Assembly: GCF_001509485.1 (NCBI RefSeq)
Contig: NZ_LLZI01000237.1
Span: 1-49,458, forward strand
Origin: Streptomyces sp. NRRL F-4489
GTDB taxonomy: Bacteria; Actinomycetota; Actinomycetes; Streptomycetales; Streptomycetaceae
Length of the DNA: 49,458 nucleotides
Direction: 5' to 3'
This document shows positions 1-7,670 of this stretch, piece by piece. Each line of letters opens with the position of its first letter. Position 1 is the stretch's first letter. The notes below the pieces were generated by a model. That model was not told where the DNA came from. It saw only the letters and a list, made by a program, of their open reading frames with translations, and made no database searches. Made by a program: the position numbers and the translations under genes.

Positions 1-80
1 CCGGGGGCCGATGACGTTCAACTTGTGACGCTCAACGCCCTTGGTTTCGGCGGCAGTTGACATGGGCCCCCGGCCCGGCC

Positions 81-115
81 GTGCCTCCGTCCCCAGCCCG
101 GTGGGACGGAGGCAC
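81..115 (-). terminator. Hairpin terminator after the IclR-like gene
   Basis: A perfect 13-bp inverted repeat (81-93 pairs with 103-115) has a 9-nt loop and begins six bases past the stop codon of the minus-strand regulator. There is no U-tract, which is common for Streptomyces terminators. The first 80 bases of the window hold no gene I can support. Confidence 0.7.
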
Positions 116-120
116 CGCTG

Positions 121-1938
121 TCACCGCTGGGTGGCCGGTACGCGGGGCAGGGCCGGGCCGCTTCCCGGTGCGGCGGCGGGGCCGGTGCCGTCCGGGGGCG
201 GCGGGGACGCCGGGGGCGGTGGCCGGCGGGTGGTGGCCTCGTCCGTCAGCATCAGGGCCATCAGCAGCCCCGCGGAGCGCTCGCTGAGCGCGCGCGCGGC
301 GGGCAGCAGGCGGTGCCGCTGCCCGGTGGGCAGGGACAGCGCCACGGAGAGGGCCTGACCCGGGATGCCCAGCGGGAACGCCGCGCAGACCTCGCGGTCG
401 GAATACTCCAGCAGGTCGAACTGGGCGGCGTACGGCCCGTGTCCGTCCAGGGCGTCGAAGAGCGCGCGGGGGTTGGTGATGGTGCGGTCGGTGAGCTTGA
501 TGGGGCGGTAGCGGGCGAGGTGGTTCATCCGGCCGTCGAAGTCGAGCTGGGCCAGCAGGCTCTTGCCGACGGCGCTGGCGTGGGCGGCGTCGCGGAAGGC
601 CACCCACTCCCGCACCGGCGGCGCCTGGGGGCCGTGGGCGGTGTGCAGGACGGTGACGTCGCCATCGGTGTAGTCGCTGACGTAGACCGCGGCGCCGAGG
701 TGGTCGCGCAGGCCGGTGAGGGTCTGCTGGAGCAGTTGGGTCCGCTGCTCGGGGCGGCGGGTCAGCTCCATCAGCGGGCCCGGGAAGTGGGCGCCGGCGA
801 CCGTGGAGACCAGCTGCTGGCCCCGCAGCCAGTGGAGCAGCCACGCCACCGGCCCCGGCGCCAGTCCGCTCCGGCGGGCCAGGGAGCGGGTGGTGATGCC
901 GTTCGCGCCGTCGACGAGGTAGAGGATGTCCAGCGCGCGGGCGGCGGCCTGCCACTGCTGCGGGGTGTCCGCGTGGGCGAGCGTCCTGCGGGCCGTATCG
1001 GTGAGCACCGCCGGGCGCAGCGCGTTGGCCGACCACCACGGCTCGGGCCCGGCGTCGTCCGCCGCGGGGGGGAGGACGGGCCCGGGCTGGCCGGCGGGCA
1101 GTGGCAGCAGCAGCCCGTCACCGGGGTGTGCCCCGGGGCCGCCGCCCCCGGGCCGGGCGTCCGGGAGCCAGAAGGCCGCCGGGTGCCCCGCGTCCGCCGG
1201 GTGGCCGGGCTCCGGGCGCGCCGCCTCCGGGTGCGCGGCCTCCGGCCAGATGGTCTCCGGGCGTACCGGCCCCGGGACCCGGCCCAGCCGGGGGGCCGGT
1301 ACCGGAACGAGCCCGCCGGCCCCGGGCGGTGCCTGACCGCCGGTGGCCGCGGTGCCGGGCGTCGTCCGGCCGTCCCCGCCGTCGCCGCTGCGCCCGCCGT
1401 CCTCGCCCTCCCCGGCGGCGTCCCGGGGGAGCGCCGGTTCGGACACCGGGGGCGCGGCCATGCCCCGGCGGACCTCGTCGATGAACTGCGGGTCCTCGAT
1501 CACGGCCGAGCCGGCACCGGACGCGTCCCCGGCCGCCAGCAGCGCCCGGGCGTCGCCGTGGCCGTGCCGGGCGGCCTCCGCCACCAGGAACCGCAGCTCG
1601 CCGCGCTCCCAGCCGGTGCGCGCGGCGAGCGCGGCCATCCGGAACAGCGCGCCGGGATGCCCCGCCTCGGCCGCCGCGCCCAGCCAGTCCGCCGCGGCGG
1701 CCAGCTCATCGCGGGCCAGCGCCTTGGACCCCAGGCGGTACCAGGAGTTGGCGTTCTGCCGGTCCTCGGGCGGCAGCGCGTGGGCGGCGGTCAGCGGGCC
1801 GAAGTCGCCGCACGGCCGGTCCCAGAAGTCAGGCGGGCCGCCGAGGCGGCCCAGCAGCGCCGCGAGCCCGGCCGGGACCACCGGCTCCGGGCGCTCCGCC
1901 CCGCCGCGGTGGCCGTCGTACCTGCTCACATCCCTCAC
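121..1938 (-). CDS. TPR/Sel1-like plus IclR-type helix-turn-helix regulator
   Basis: Likely cytoplasmic transcriptional regulator of about 605 aa. The N-terminal third has helical repeats rich in A/W/Y/G (NSWYRLGSKALARDEL, then a repeat around GHPGALFRMAALA) resembling TPR or Sel1 repeats. A Pro/Gly-rich linker of about 150 residues follows. The C-terminal part looks like an IclR fold: a winged helix-turn-helix (GITTRSLARRSGLAPGPVAWLL) and an effector domain with the typical AVGKSLLA motif. I place the start at GTG 1938, which overlaps the stop of the upstream sigma gene as GTGA. A second in-frame GTG lies three codons later. The fusion of repeats to an IclR module is unusual, and the linker could tolerate large length changes. 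Its ligand and targets are unknown. The overlap with the sigma gene suggests one operon. Confidence 0.75.
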   Translation of the reverse strand: MRDVSRYDGHRGGAERPEPVVPAGLAALLGRLGGPPDFWDRPCGDFGPLTAAHALPPEDRQNANSWYRLGSKALARDELAAAADWLGAAAEAGHPGALFRMAALAARTGWERGELRFLVAEAARHGHGDARALLAAGDASGAGSAVIEDPQFIDEVRRGMAAPPVSEPALPRDAAGEGEDGGRSGDGGDGRTTPGTAATGGQAPPGAGGLVPVPAPRLGRVPGPVRPETIWPEAAHPEAARPEPGHPADAGHPAAFWLPDARPGGGGPGAHPGDGLLLPLPAGQPGPVLPPAADDAGPEPWWSANALRPAVLTDTARRTLAHADTPQQWQAAARALDILYLVDGANGITTRSLARRSGLAPGPVAWLLHWLRGQQLVSTVAGAHFPGPLMELTRRPEQRTQLLQQTLTGLRDHLGAAVYVSDYTDGDVTVLHTAHGPQAPPVREWVAFRDAAHASAVGKSLLAQLDFDGRMNHLARYRPIKLTDRTITNPRALFDALDGHGPYAAQFDLLEYSDREVCAAFPLGIPGQALSVALSLPTGQRHRLLPAARALSERSAGLLMALMLTDEATTRRPPPPASPPPPDGTGPAAAPGSGPALPRVPATQR

Positions 1939-2531
1939 CTGTCCCTCACCCCGTGCTGCTTCCGCTTGCGGTGCCCGTCCCGAATATGCCCCGAGAGATT
2001 GCTTCTCAGCTGTGCGACGGCCTTGTTCCGCAGATTGTGCAGACGGCGCGCGGGGATGCCGAGCACGGCCGCGATCTCGTCGTCGTCCAGGCCCTGACTC
2101 TGGAGCTCCACCACCTGCCGCCGCAGGCTCGCCGGCAACTCCCTGATCGCCGGCCGCACCAACTCCTCCAGCACCCGATCCTCCCCCGCCGGCTCCCACC
2201 GCTCCGGCACCGCCTCATCCCTGACCAGCGACGCCAGCCGAATCCCCCGCTGCTCCGACCGGAAGCGGTCGATCGCCAGATTGCGGGCCGCCCGCCGCAG
2301 ATACGCCAGGACGTTCGTCCCCGGCGCCAGCCCGCCCTCGGCGGCCTTCTTCCCCACCCGGAGGAACGCCTCCTGCGCGATGTCCTGGCACGCGGCCAGC
2401 GACAGGTCGGGGAACGCCCCCCGCAGCGCGAGCGGCTGACTGCCCATGAACTCCTCGTAGCAGTCCAGCAGTCGCTGCGCCACCTCCCCGCCCAGGACCG
2501 CCGCCTCCCCGGGCCGGCCGTCCCCTACCAC
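1935..2531 (-). CDS. ECF-like RNA polymerase sigma factor
   Basis: A 198-aa sigma-70 family protein. A region 2-like segment (residues about 20-95) contains AYLRRAARNLAIDRFRSEQRG, which has the shape of region 2.3/2.4. A region 4-like helix-turn-helix (about 135-180) contains LPASLRRQVVELQSQGLDDDEIAAVLGIP. The length is usual for ECF factors. No anti-sigma factor is recognisable next to it. It starts at GTG 2531, seven bases inside the small upstream gene, and ends overlapping the IclR-like gene by 4 bp, so the three genes are probably co-translated. The C-terminal tail is basic. Its regulon cannot be told from the sequence. Confidence 0.85.
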   Translation of the reverse strand: MVGDGRPGEAAVLGGEVAQRLLDCYEEFMGSQPLALRGAFPDLSLAACQDIAQEAFLRVGKKAAEGGLAPGTNVLAYLRRAARNLAIDRFRSEQRGIRLASLVRDEAVPERWEPAGEDRVLEELVRPAIRELPASLRRQVVELQSQGLDDDEIAAVLGIPARRLHNLRNKAVAQLRSNLSGHIRDGHRKRKQHGVRDR

Positions 2532-2848
2532 GGTCCCCGCTCCTCACCCGCCATGCCGCCCCCCGGGGCGGCGGTTACGGTCACCACGACGCGCACCGGC
2601 ACCCCCGCCGGCGCCCCGGCGTCCACCCGCACCGCCGGAGCCGCGGCGTCCACCCGCACCCCCACCGGAGGGCCGGCCACGCACCGGCAGGCGCCCCCGC
2701 GCCCCCGCGGACCGTCCGCCGTGCCGGACCGCGGGGGCGGCCCGTCGGCGGGGATACGGCCCCGGCAGAGGCGCAGCAGGACGCCCAGCGCGTGCAGCGC
2801 GCTCACGGCGCCCGGGAGATAACCGGTCCATTCCGGGGGCTGGATCAT
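2525..2848 (-). CDS. Small protein of unknown function, first gene of the sigma operon
   Basis: A 107-aa protein starting MIQPPEWTGYLPG, with ATG at 2848 and a purine-rich GAGGGAG ribosome site eight bases upstream. It has a short hydrophobic N-terminal helix (AVSALHALGVLLRLC), then a Pro/Gly/Arg-rich stretch, then a Val-rich segment (VRVVVTVTAAPGGG). I do not recognise the family. Its stop overlaps the sigma GTG by 7 bp, which supports translation and coupling. It could serve the same role as small partners that bind sigma factors, but nothing in the sequence proves this. Confidence 0.5.
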   Translation of the reverse strand: MIQPPEWTGYLPGAVSALHALGVLLRLCRGRIPADGPPPRSGTADGPRGRGGACRCVAGPPVGVRVDAAAPAVRVDAGAPAGVPVRVVVTVTAAPGGGMAGEERGPW

Positions 2849-3102
2849 GTAGTGGCGCTCCCTCTGTCGGGCAGGGACGCGGGATACGTCCTCGCTCCCT
2901 TGACGCGTCCCGCCACCCGCTTCTCCCCCCGCGCCCCCGCCATTCAGCCGAACGGGTGACATCCCCCGAGGTCGGCGGGGCACCGCCCCCTCGCCGCCGC
3001 GCCGGGCCGGGCCGCGCCGGGCCGCACCGGACCGCAACGCCCCGGCCCCCGGGCGGCGTTATTCGCTTGCCCGCCCCACCCCCGTTCAGCATCATCCGCA
3101 AG

Positions 3103-3663
3103 ATGACCGACATACCCGAGCGGTGGAGCGGGGCGAGCGTCTACCCCGACATGTGGGCGGACCCCGACCACGACCCCCGCAACAGCGACGGCCCCAGCCC
3201 CGACGGCGAACTGGCCACCCTCCAGGACTACTTGACCAACTACCGCCTCACCCTGCGGATGAAGTGCGAGGGGCTGACCGCCGAGCAGCTGGCGCGCCGG
3301 TCCGTACCGCCCTCGACCCTGTCCCTGCTGGGACTGGTCCGCCACCTCGCCGAGGTGGAGCGGGACTGGCGCAACTGGATCGCCTCCGGCGACCCGGAAC
3401 CCTCCCTCTACGGCCCCGACGACGGCGACTTCGAGGGCGCCGCCGCCGACGAGGAGCTGGTCCGGGCCGCCTTCGCCGACCTCGCCCGCGAACAGGCCGC
3501 CACCGACGCCGCGTTGGCCGCGTTCCCGGACCTGGGCGCGCGGGTGTGCCGGGACGGCGGATCGGTCCGCGAGCTGCTGGTCCACCGCGTCGAGGAGTAC
3601 GCCCGCCACTGCGGCCACGCCGATCTGCTGCGCGAACGCATCGACGGGCGGGTGGGGCAATAA
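3103..3663 (+). CDS. DinB-like / DUF664 family protein
   Basis: A 186-aa protein with features of the DinB four-helix bundle, the group that includes actinobacterial mycothiol-dependent enzymes. The motif LVRHLAEVERDWRNW carries the first His ligand, and VHRVEEYARHCGHADLLRE carries the conserved C-terminal His pair that binds a divalent metal. The ATG at 3103 is preceded by GCAAG. Longer in-frame starts would add only Pro/Arg-rich sequence. It is divergent from the sigma operon and 117 bp upstream of the cupin gene. The substrate is unknown; a thiol-dependent S-transfer or detoxification role is the family expectation. Confidence 0.75.
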   Translation: MTDIPERWSGASVYPDMWADPDHDPRNSDGPSPDGELATLQDYLTNYRLTLRMKCEGLTAEQLARRSVPPSTLSLLGLVRHLAEVERDWRNWIASGDPEPSLYGPDDGDFEGAAADEELVRAAFADLAREQAATDAALAAFPDLGARVCRDGGSVRELLVHRVEEYARHCGHADLLRERIDGRVGQ

Positions 3664-3780
3664 CCGCGGCCGTGTTGCCGTAACCGCAACAGAAGTTGCC
3701 GCTCCCGCACGCCGTACCGCAGCCTGAATCCGCCCAGGGCGTTGGAGAACCCCCTCGAACCGAGAGACAGGAGCGTCCCC

Positions 3781-4224
3781 ATGACCACGCGGGAAACCAC
3801 CGGCAACGCACCGGACACCGGCGGCAACCCGCCGCTGAACAACCGCGTCCACCACGTCCGCTCCGGCGAGCTGGACGGCTACGCGGCGATCAGCGGCGGT
3901 ACGGTCGGCTCGAAGAGACTCTGGATGGGGATGGTGGAGAATCCGCCGCTCAGCGCGACGGACAACCACCACCACGGCGATTCGGAGGCGGGCATCTACG
4001 TGGTCAGCGGCCACCCCGTCTTCGTCTACCACGACGGCACACAGGAGGTGCGGCTCGCCGCCGGGCCGGGCGACTTCTTCCTCGTCCCCCCGTTCGTCCC
4101 GCACCGCGAGGAGAACCCCGACCCGGAGGAGCCCGCGGTCGTGGTGATCGCCCGGACCACCCAGGAGCCGATCAAGGTCTCCGTACCCGAGCTGTACCAA
4201 CTCCGGGCGGCGGACGCGGAGTAG
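3781..4224 (+). CDS. Cupin-domain protein
   Basis: A 147-aa single-domain cupin. The first cupin motif (NHHHGDSEAGIYVVSG) has three consecutive histidines and an Asp-Ser-Glu stretch typical of a metal site. The second motif is GDFFLVPPFVPHREENP, with the usual late His. It starts at ATG 3781 after AGGAG at good spacing. The ending VSVPELYQL is also seen in small oxygenase-like cupins, but the reaction cannot be assigned. It stands alone between the DinB-like gene and a convergent glycosyltransferase. Confidence 0.8.
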   Translation: MTTRETTGNAPDTGGNPPLNNRVHHVRSGELDGYAAISGGTVGSKRLWMGMVENPPLSATDNHHHGDSEAGIYVVSGHPVFVYHDGTQEVRLAAGPGDFFLVPPFVPHREENPDPEEPAVVVIARTTQEPIKVSVPELYQLRAADAE

Positions 4225-4228
4225 CACC

Positions 4229-4261
4229 GGCGCACCAGGGGCGGCGGGCCCCCGGTGCGCC
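4229..4261. terminator. Bidirectional hairpin between cupin and glycosyltransferase
   Basis: An 8-bp arm GGCGCACC (4229-4236) pairs with GGTGCGCC (4254-4261), and an inner GGGG/CCCC extension makes a long stem. It sits in the 54-bp gap between two convergent genes and probably ends both transcripts. Confidence 0.7.
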
Positions 4262-4278
4262 CGCCGCCCGGCCCCGGG

Positions 4279-5511
4279 TCAGCCCCGGTGGCGCTCCGAC
4301 CCGGCGGCCATGTCCAGCAGCATCTCGGCGGCCACCGCCGCCCCGTCCGTGCGGATCCGGCCCGCCACGGCCCGCGCCCGGTCCCGGGTACCGGGCGCCA
4401 GGGCCGTGGCGAGCGCGGCCGCCAGGGAGGCGGTGGTCGGCGCCGGGCCGTCGTGCGCCGCGCCGATGCCCAGCGCGGCGACCCGGGCCGCCCAGCGCGG
4501 CTGGTCCACGATCTGCGGTACCACCACCTGCGGCGCACCGGCCAGGGCGGCCGTCGTCGTGGTGCCCGCCCCGCCGTGGTGCACGACGGCCGCCACCCGG
4601 CCGAACAGCGCCCGGTGGTTGACTTCCCCGATGACGAAGCAGTCGTCCCGGTCGTCGGTCGGGGCCAGCCCGGCCCAGCCGCGCGAGAGCAGGACGCGGC
4701 GGCCCCGCGCCCGGACCGCCTCGATCGCCACCCGGGCCAGATCGGGCGCGAGATGCGCGGCCATGCTGCCGAAGCCCACGTACACCGGCGGCGCCCCGGC
4801 GTCCAGGAACGCCGTCAGCTCCTCCGGGAGCGGCCGTTCGTCGGGGAGCAGCCACGCGCCGGTCTGCACGGGATCGAGCTCCGTGATGTCCTGCCACGGG
4901 CCCAGCAGCGGGTCGGCCGCCAGCCACGGCCGGCCGGTGACGACGTGCGCGCGGACGTCGTCCACCGGCGGCAGGCCGATCGCCGCGCGGTGGCGGTTGA
5001 GGGCGTCGCCGTACAGCGCGTTCACCCGCTGGGCGTCCTGCTCCCACAGCACCTTCCAGTCGGTCTCGTCCTCAGGGGACGGCGTGCCCGGCCGCAGCCC
5101 CGGGCGGTAGTGCCGGGACGGCAGCCCGAACGGATGGCAGCACGCGAACACATACGGGATGCCCCGCTTCTCGGCCACCGAACGGGCCCCGGCCGGCATC
5201 AGCCCGGTCGCCAGCACCGCGTCGCACCCCTCGGCCGCCGCGCCGAGGGTCTCGAACCGCGCGGCGACCAGCTCGGGCGCGAGCCGGAACGCCTCCCGCG
5301 CGGACGGCGGCCGCTGCCCGGTCACCACCGAAGCCACCGACGGGCCGAGCGGCACCATCTCCACGCCCGCCCGGGACAGCAGCCCCGCGAACTCCTCGTC
5401 CGGCGGTACGCACACCCGCGCCCGCGCGCCCCGTTCGCGCAACCGCACCGCCAGCGCGACCAGCGGTTCCACGTCCCCGCGCGAGCCCCACGACGTCAGC
5501 ACCACACGCAT
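4279..5511 (-). CDS. GT-B glycosyltransferase, macrolide/sterol (family 1) type
   Basis: A 410-aa UDP- or dTDP-sugar-dependent glycosyltransferase. The N-terminus MRVVLTSWGSRGDVEPLVAL is typical of GT1 enzymes that act on antibiotics or sterols. The C-terminal nucleotide-sugar site HHGGAGTTTTAALAGAP, followed by VPQIVDQPRWAARVAALG, is intact. I chose ATG 5511 because the alignable protein begins there; the 15 codons upstream look like leader sequence. No sugar-biosynthesis genes lie nearby, so it may inactivate a macrolide-like compound or decorate a product made elsewhere. It faces the cupin gene across a shared terminator. Confidence 0.88.
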   Translation of the reverse strand: MRVVLTSWGSRGDVEPLVALAVRLRERGARARVCVPPDEEFAGLLSRAGVEMVPLGPSVASVVTGQRPPSAREAFRLAPELVAARFETLGAAAEGCDAVLATGLMPAGARSVAEKRGIPYVFACCHPFGLPSRHYRPGLRPGTPSPEDETDWKVLWEQDAQRVNALYGDALNRHRAAIGLPPVDDVRAHVVTGRPWLAADPLLGPWQDITELDPVQTGAWLLPDERPLPEELTAFLDAGAPPVYVGFGSMAAHLAPDLARVAIEAVRARGRRVLLSRGWAGLAPTDDRDDCFVIGEVNHRALFGRVAAVVHHGGAGTTTTAALAGAPQVVVPQIVDQPRWAARVAALGIGAAHDGPAPTTASLAAALATALAPGTRDRARAVAGRIRTDGAAVAAEMLLDMAAGSERHRG

Positions 5512-5613
5512 CACGCAATCCCCCACATTCCCCGGTTTCCGGTTCGAGCCGCCCATCTTGAGCCATCCCCGGGCCCTTGCCGCAAGCCCCCCTTCCCGCT
5601 ATATGTTGAAAGT

Positions 5614-5642
5614 GGCAAGGAGGGTCACCTCACCTCCTTGCC
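5614..5642 (-). terminator. Hairpin overlapping the monooxygenase stop codon
   Basis: A perfect 10-bp stem (GGCAAGGAGG at 5614-5623 with its complement at 5633-5642) and a 9-nt loop overlap the stop at 5625-5627. On the minus strand it is followed by CACTTTCAAC. It likely terminates the FAD monooxygenase transcript. Confidence 0.65.
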
Positions 5643-6926
5643 TTTGCTGTCGCTGCCCTGCGCTCCGGCCGGCCTCGCTCCGGCCGCCCCGCCGACCGCG
5701 GGGCCCGGGGCGGGCGGCTCCCAGTCGAGGACCGGGGCGAGGGAATCCAGCAGCCGCGCGGCCGGCATCAGGCGCAGCACGCGGTCCCGCACCGCCCGCC
5801 CCGGCTCCCGCCCGCACTGCGCGACGGCTCCGACGCGGCGCGAACGCCGGGCGATCAGCCGCGTGCGGGGGCGGCGCACGCGGTCGTACGCGGCCAGCGC
5901 CTCCGGGACCGCCGGGTGCGCGTCCAGCAGCGCGGCCAGGGTGACGGCGTCCTCCAGCGCCTGGTTGGCGCCCTGGCCGAGATTCGGGGTCATGGCGTGC
6001 GCGGCGTCGCCGAGCAGCGCGACGTGGCCGGTCGCGTACGACGGGAGCGGCGGCAGCTCGTAGATGTCGTGGCGCAGCACCGCCTCCTCGGCGGCGGCCG
6101 CCAGCAGCGCCGGGATCGGATCGTGCCAGTGCCCGAACCGCCGCCGCAGCTCGGCCAGTTCGCCGTCCGGGCCGCGCTGCCCGGCCGGTGCGTTCGCCAC
6201 CCCGAAGAGGTACGTCCGGCCGTCCGGGAGCGGGGCGATCCCGACGCGTTCGCCGCGGCCCCAGGTCTCGCCCCCGGCCGCGAGCGGCCCGCAGTCGGCC
6301 ACCAGCCGCCACGCGGTGTACCCGGCATAGCGGGGCTCAGGTGCGTCCGGCCACAGCGCCCGGCGCACGCCGCTGCGGATGCCGTCCGCGCCCACCAGCA
6401 GGTCGGCGCGGGTCGTGCCGGTGCCGTGCGCCACGCGCACCCCCGTCCCGTCCGCCTCCACGGCCGTCACCGCGCTGCCGGTGCGCAGCGCGTCCGCGGG
6501 CAGGGCGCGGCGCAGGACGTCCAGCAGGTCCGCCCGGTGGATCATCGCCACGGGGCCGTACCGGCGCGCCAGTTCGGCCGTGTCGGTGCGCGCCAGCCAG
6601 CGCCCTGACGGGTCGCGGAAGCCGGCCTGCGCCTCGGTCAGCACGTGCGCGCGCACCGCGGAGCCCACGCCGAGCGCCTCCAGGGCGCGCAGGCCGTTGG
6701 GCCACAGCGACAGCCCGGCCCCGACCTCCCCGAACCGCGCGGCCCGCTCCCGCACCCGCACCCGCCAGCCGCGCCGGGTCAGGGCCAGGGCGGCCGCGAG
6801 CCCGCCGATCCCGCCACCGGCCACGACCGCCGTGCGCCCGGCCGGGCCCGTGTCATCCCGCTCCGTGTCCTGACGCCCCGTCAGGTCCGAGCCCGGCAGG
6901 CCCGGAACGTCCATCTCGCCCCTCAT
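5625..6926 (-). CDS. FAD-dependent aromatic-type monooxygenase
   Basis: A 433-aa class A flavoprotein monooxygenase, as in the 6-hydroxynicotinate or salicylate hydroxylase group. It has the Rossmann motif AVVAGGGIGGLAAALAL near residue 25, a DG-type motif around LLVGADGIRSGVRR, and the FAD ribityl motif GDAAHAMTPNLGQGANQALEDA. It would hydroxylate an aromatic or enolic substrate using NAD(P)H and O2. The start could be ATG 6926, ATG 6914 or GTG 6932; the GTG sits best behind CGGAGGGG. It is divergent from a TetR gene, and two operator palindromes lie between them, so substrate-induced expression is likely. Confidence 0.88.
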   Translation of the reverse strand: MRGEMDVPGLPGSDLTGRQDTERDDTGPAGRTAVVAGGGIGGLAAALALTRRGWRVRVRERAARFGEVGAGLSLWPNGLRALEALGVGSAVRAHVLTEAQAGFRDPSGRWLARTDTAELARRYGPVAMIHRADLLDVLRRALPADALRTGSAVTAVEADGTGVRVAHGTGTTRADLLVGADGIRSGVRRALWPDAPEPRYAGYTAWRLVADCGPLAAGGETWGRGERVGIAPLPDGRTYLFGVANAPAGQRGPDGELAELRRRFGHWHDPIPALLAAAAEEAVLRHDIYELPPLPSYATGHVALLGDAAHAMTPNLGQGANQALEDAVTLAALLDAHPAVPEALAAYDRVRRPRTRLIARRSRRVGAVAQCGREPGRAVRDRVLRLMPAARLLDSLAPVLDWEPPAPGPAVGGAAGARPAGAQGSDSKGKEVR

Positions 6927-6953
6927 CAGCACGTACCCCTCCGGAGAACGACC

Positions 6954-6969
6954 CTCTACACCTGTAGGG
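6954..6969. promoter_or_regulatory. TetR operator, copy 1
   Basis: CTCTACA-CC-TGTAGGG is an inverted repeat of 7-bp arms with one mismatch. It lies between the divergent monooxygenase and TetR genes and is closest to the monooxygenase start. It matches copy 2, 35 bp to the right. Confidence 0.75.
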
Positions 6970-6988
6970 GGTCTGCGACGGAGCGGTA

Positions 6989-7004
6989 CTCTACACTTGT
7001 AGAG
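6989..7004. promoter_or_regulatory. TetR operator, copy 2
   Basis: CTCTACA-CT-TGTAGAG has perfect 7-bp arms. It lies 40 bp upstream of the tetR-like ATG. The two copies allow repression of the monooxygenase and autoregulation. Confidence 0.8.
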
Positions 7005-7043
7005 CAAGATGGGTGAAGCAGCGGAAAGGGCGGGCAGCGGGAC

Positions 7044-7634
7044 ATGGCGGAGAGCAGCACCCGGCGGCAGCAGGTGGCGGACGCCGCGATCACCACGCTG
7101 GCGGGGGAGGGGATGCGCGGGCTGACGCACCGCGCGGTCGACCGGGCCGCCGGCCTGCCGCAGGGCTCCTGCTCGTACTACTTCCGGACCCGTCAGGCCC
7201 TGCTCCAGGCGGCGGTCGAGCGCCTCGTCGAGGTGGACGCCGCCGACCTGGCGGCGCACCCCGCGCTCCTGGGGCGGAGCCCGGACCCGGCCGAACTGGC
7301 CGAAGCCGCCGCCGACATCGTGCGGCACTGGACGACCCGCGCCGGCGACCGGATGGCGGCCCGCTACGAACTCATGCTGGAAGCCCGCCGCCGCCCCGGG
7401 CTCCAGGCCGCCCTGGACACCGCCCGCGACCATTACCACCGCCTGGCGGAGACCGCCCTCGCCGCCGCCGGGGCCACCGATCCGGCGCGCCAGGCCCAGG
7501 TGTTCATCGCCTGCCTGGACGGCCTGGTCTTCCGCCACCTGACCGGCGCCGACCCCCTCTCCGGACCGCCCGCAGAGCTCAACGACGCGCTGCACGCCGT
7601 GCTGCGCGGATTCGCCGGACGGCCCACCGACTGA
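7044..7634 (+). CDS. TetR family repressor
   Basis: A 196-aa regulator. The N-terminal helix-turn-helix is ADAAITTLAGEGMRGLTHRAVDRAAGLPQGSCSYYF, shown here as its two halves AITTLAGEGMRGLTHRAVD and AAGLPQGSCSYYF. The second half is the recognition helix. The C-terminal helices form the ligand and dimer domain. It is preceded by two operators and is divergent from the FAD monooxygenase, which is the obvious target. The ligand is probably the monooxygenase substrate. Confidence 0.88.
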   Translation: MAESSTRRQQVADAAITTLAGEGMRGLTHRAVDRAAGLPQGSCSYYFRTRQALLQAAVERLVEVDAADLAAHPALLGRSPDPAELAEAAADIVRHWTTRAGDRMAARYELMLEARRRPGLQAALDTARDHYHRLAETALAAAGATDPARQAQVFIACLDGLVFRHLTGADPLSGPPAELNDALHAVLRGFAGRPTD

Positions 7635-7644
7635 GCGGCGCGGT

Positions 7645-7662
7645 CCGGAGCGGGGCCTCCGG
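7645..7662. terminator. Short hairpin between convergent genes
   Basis: CCGGAG (7645-7650) pairs with CTCCGG (7657-7662) around a 6-nt loop in the 36-bp gap between tetR and the convergent hydrolase. An outer GTCCGG/CCGGAC pair adds to it. Confidence 0.45.
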
Positions 7663-7670
7663 CCGGACGG

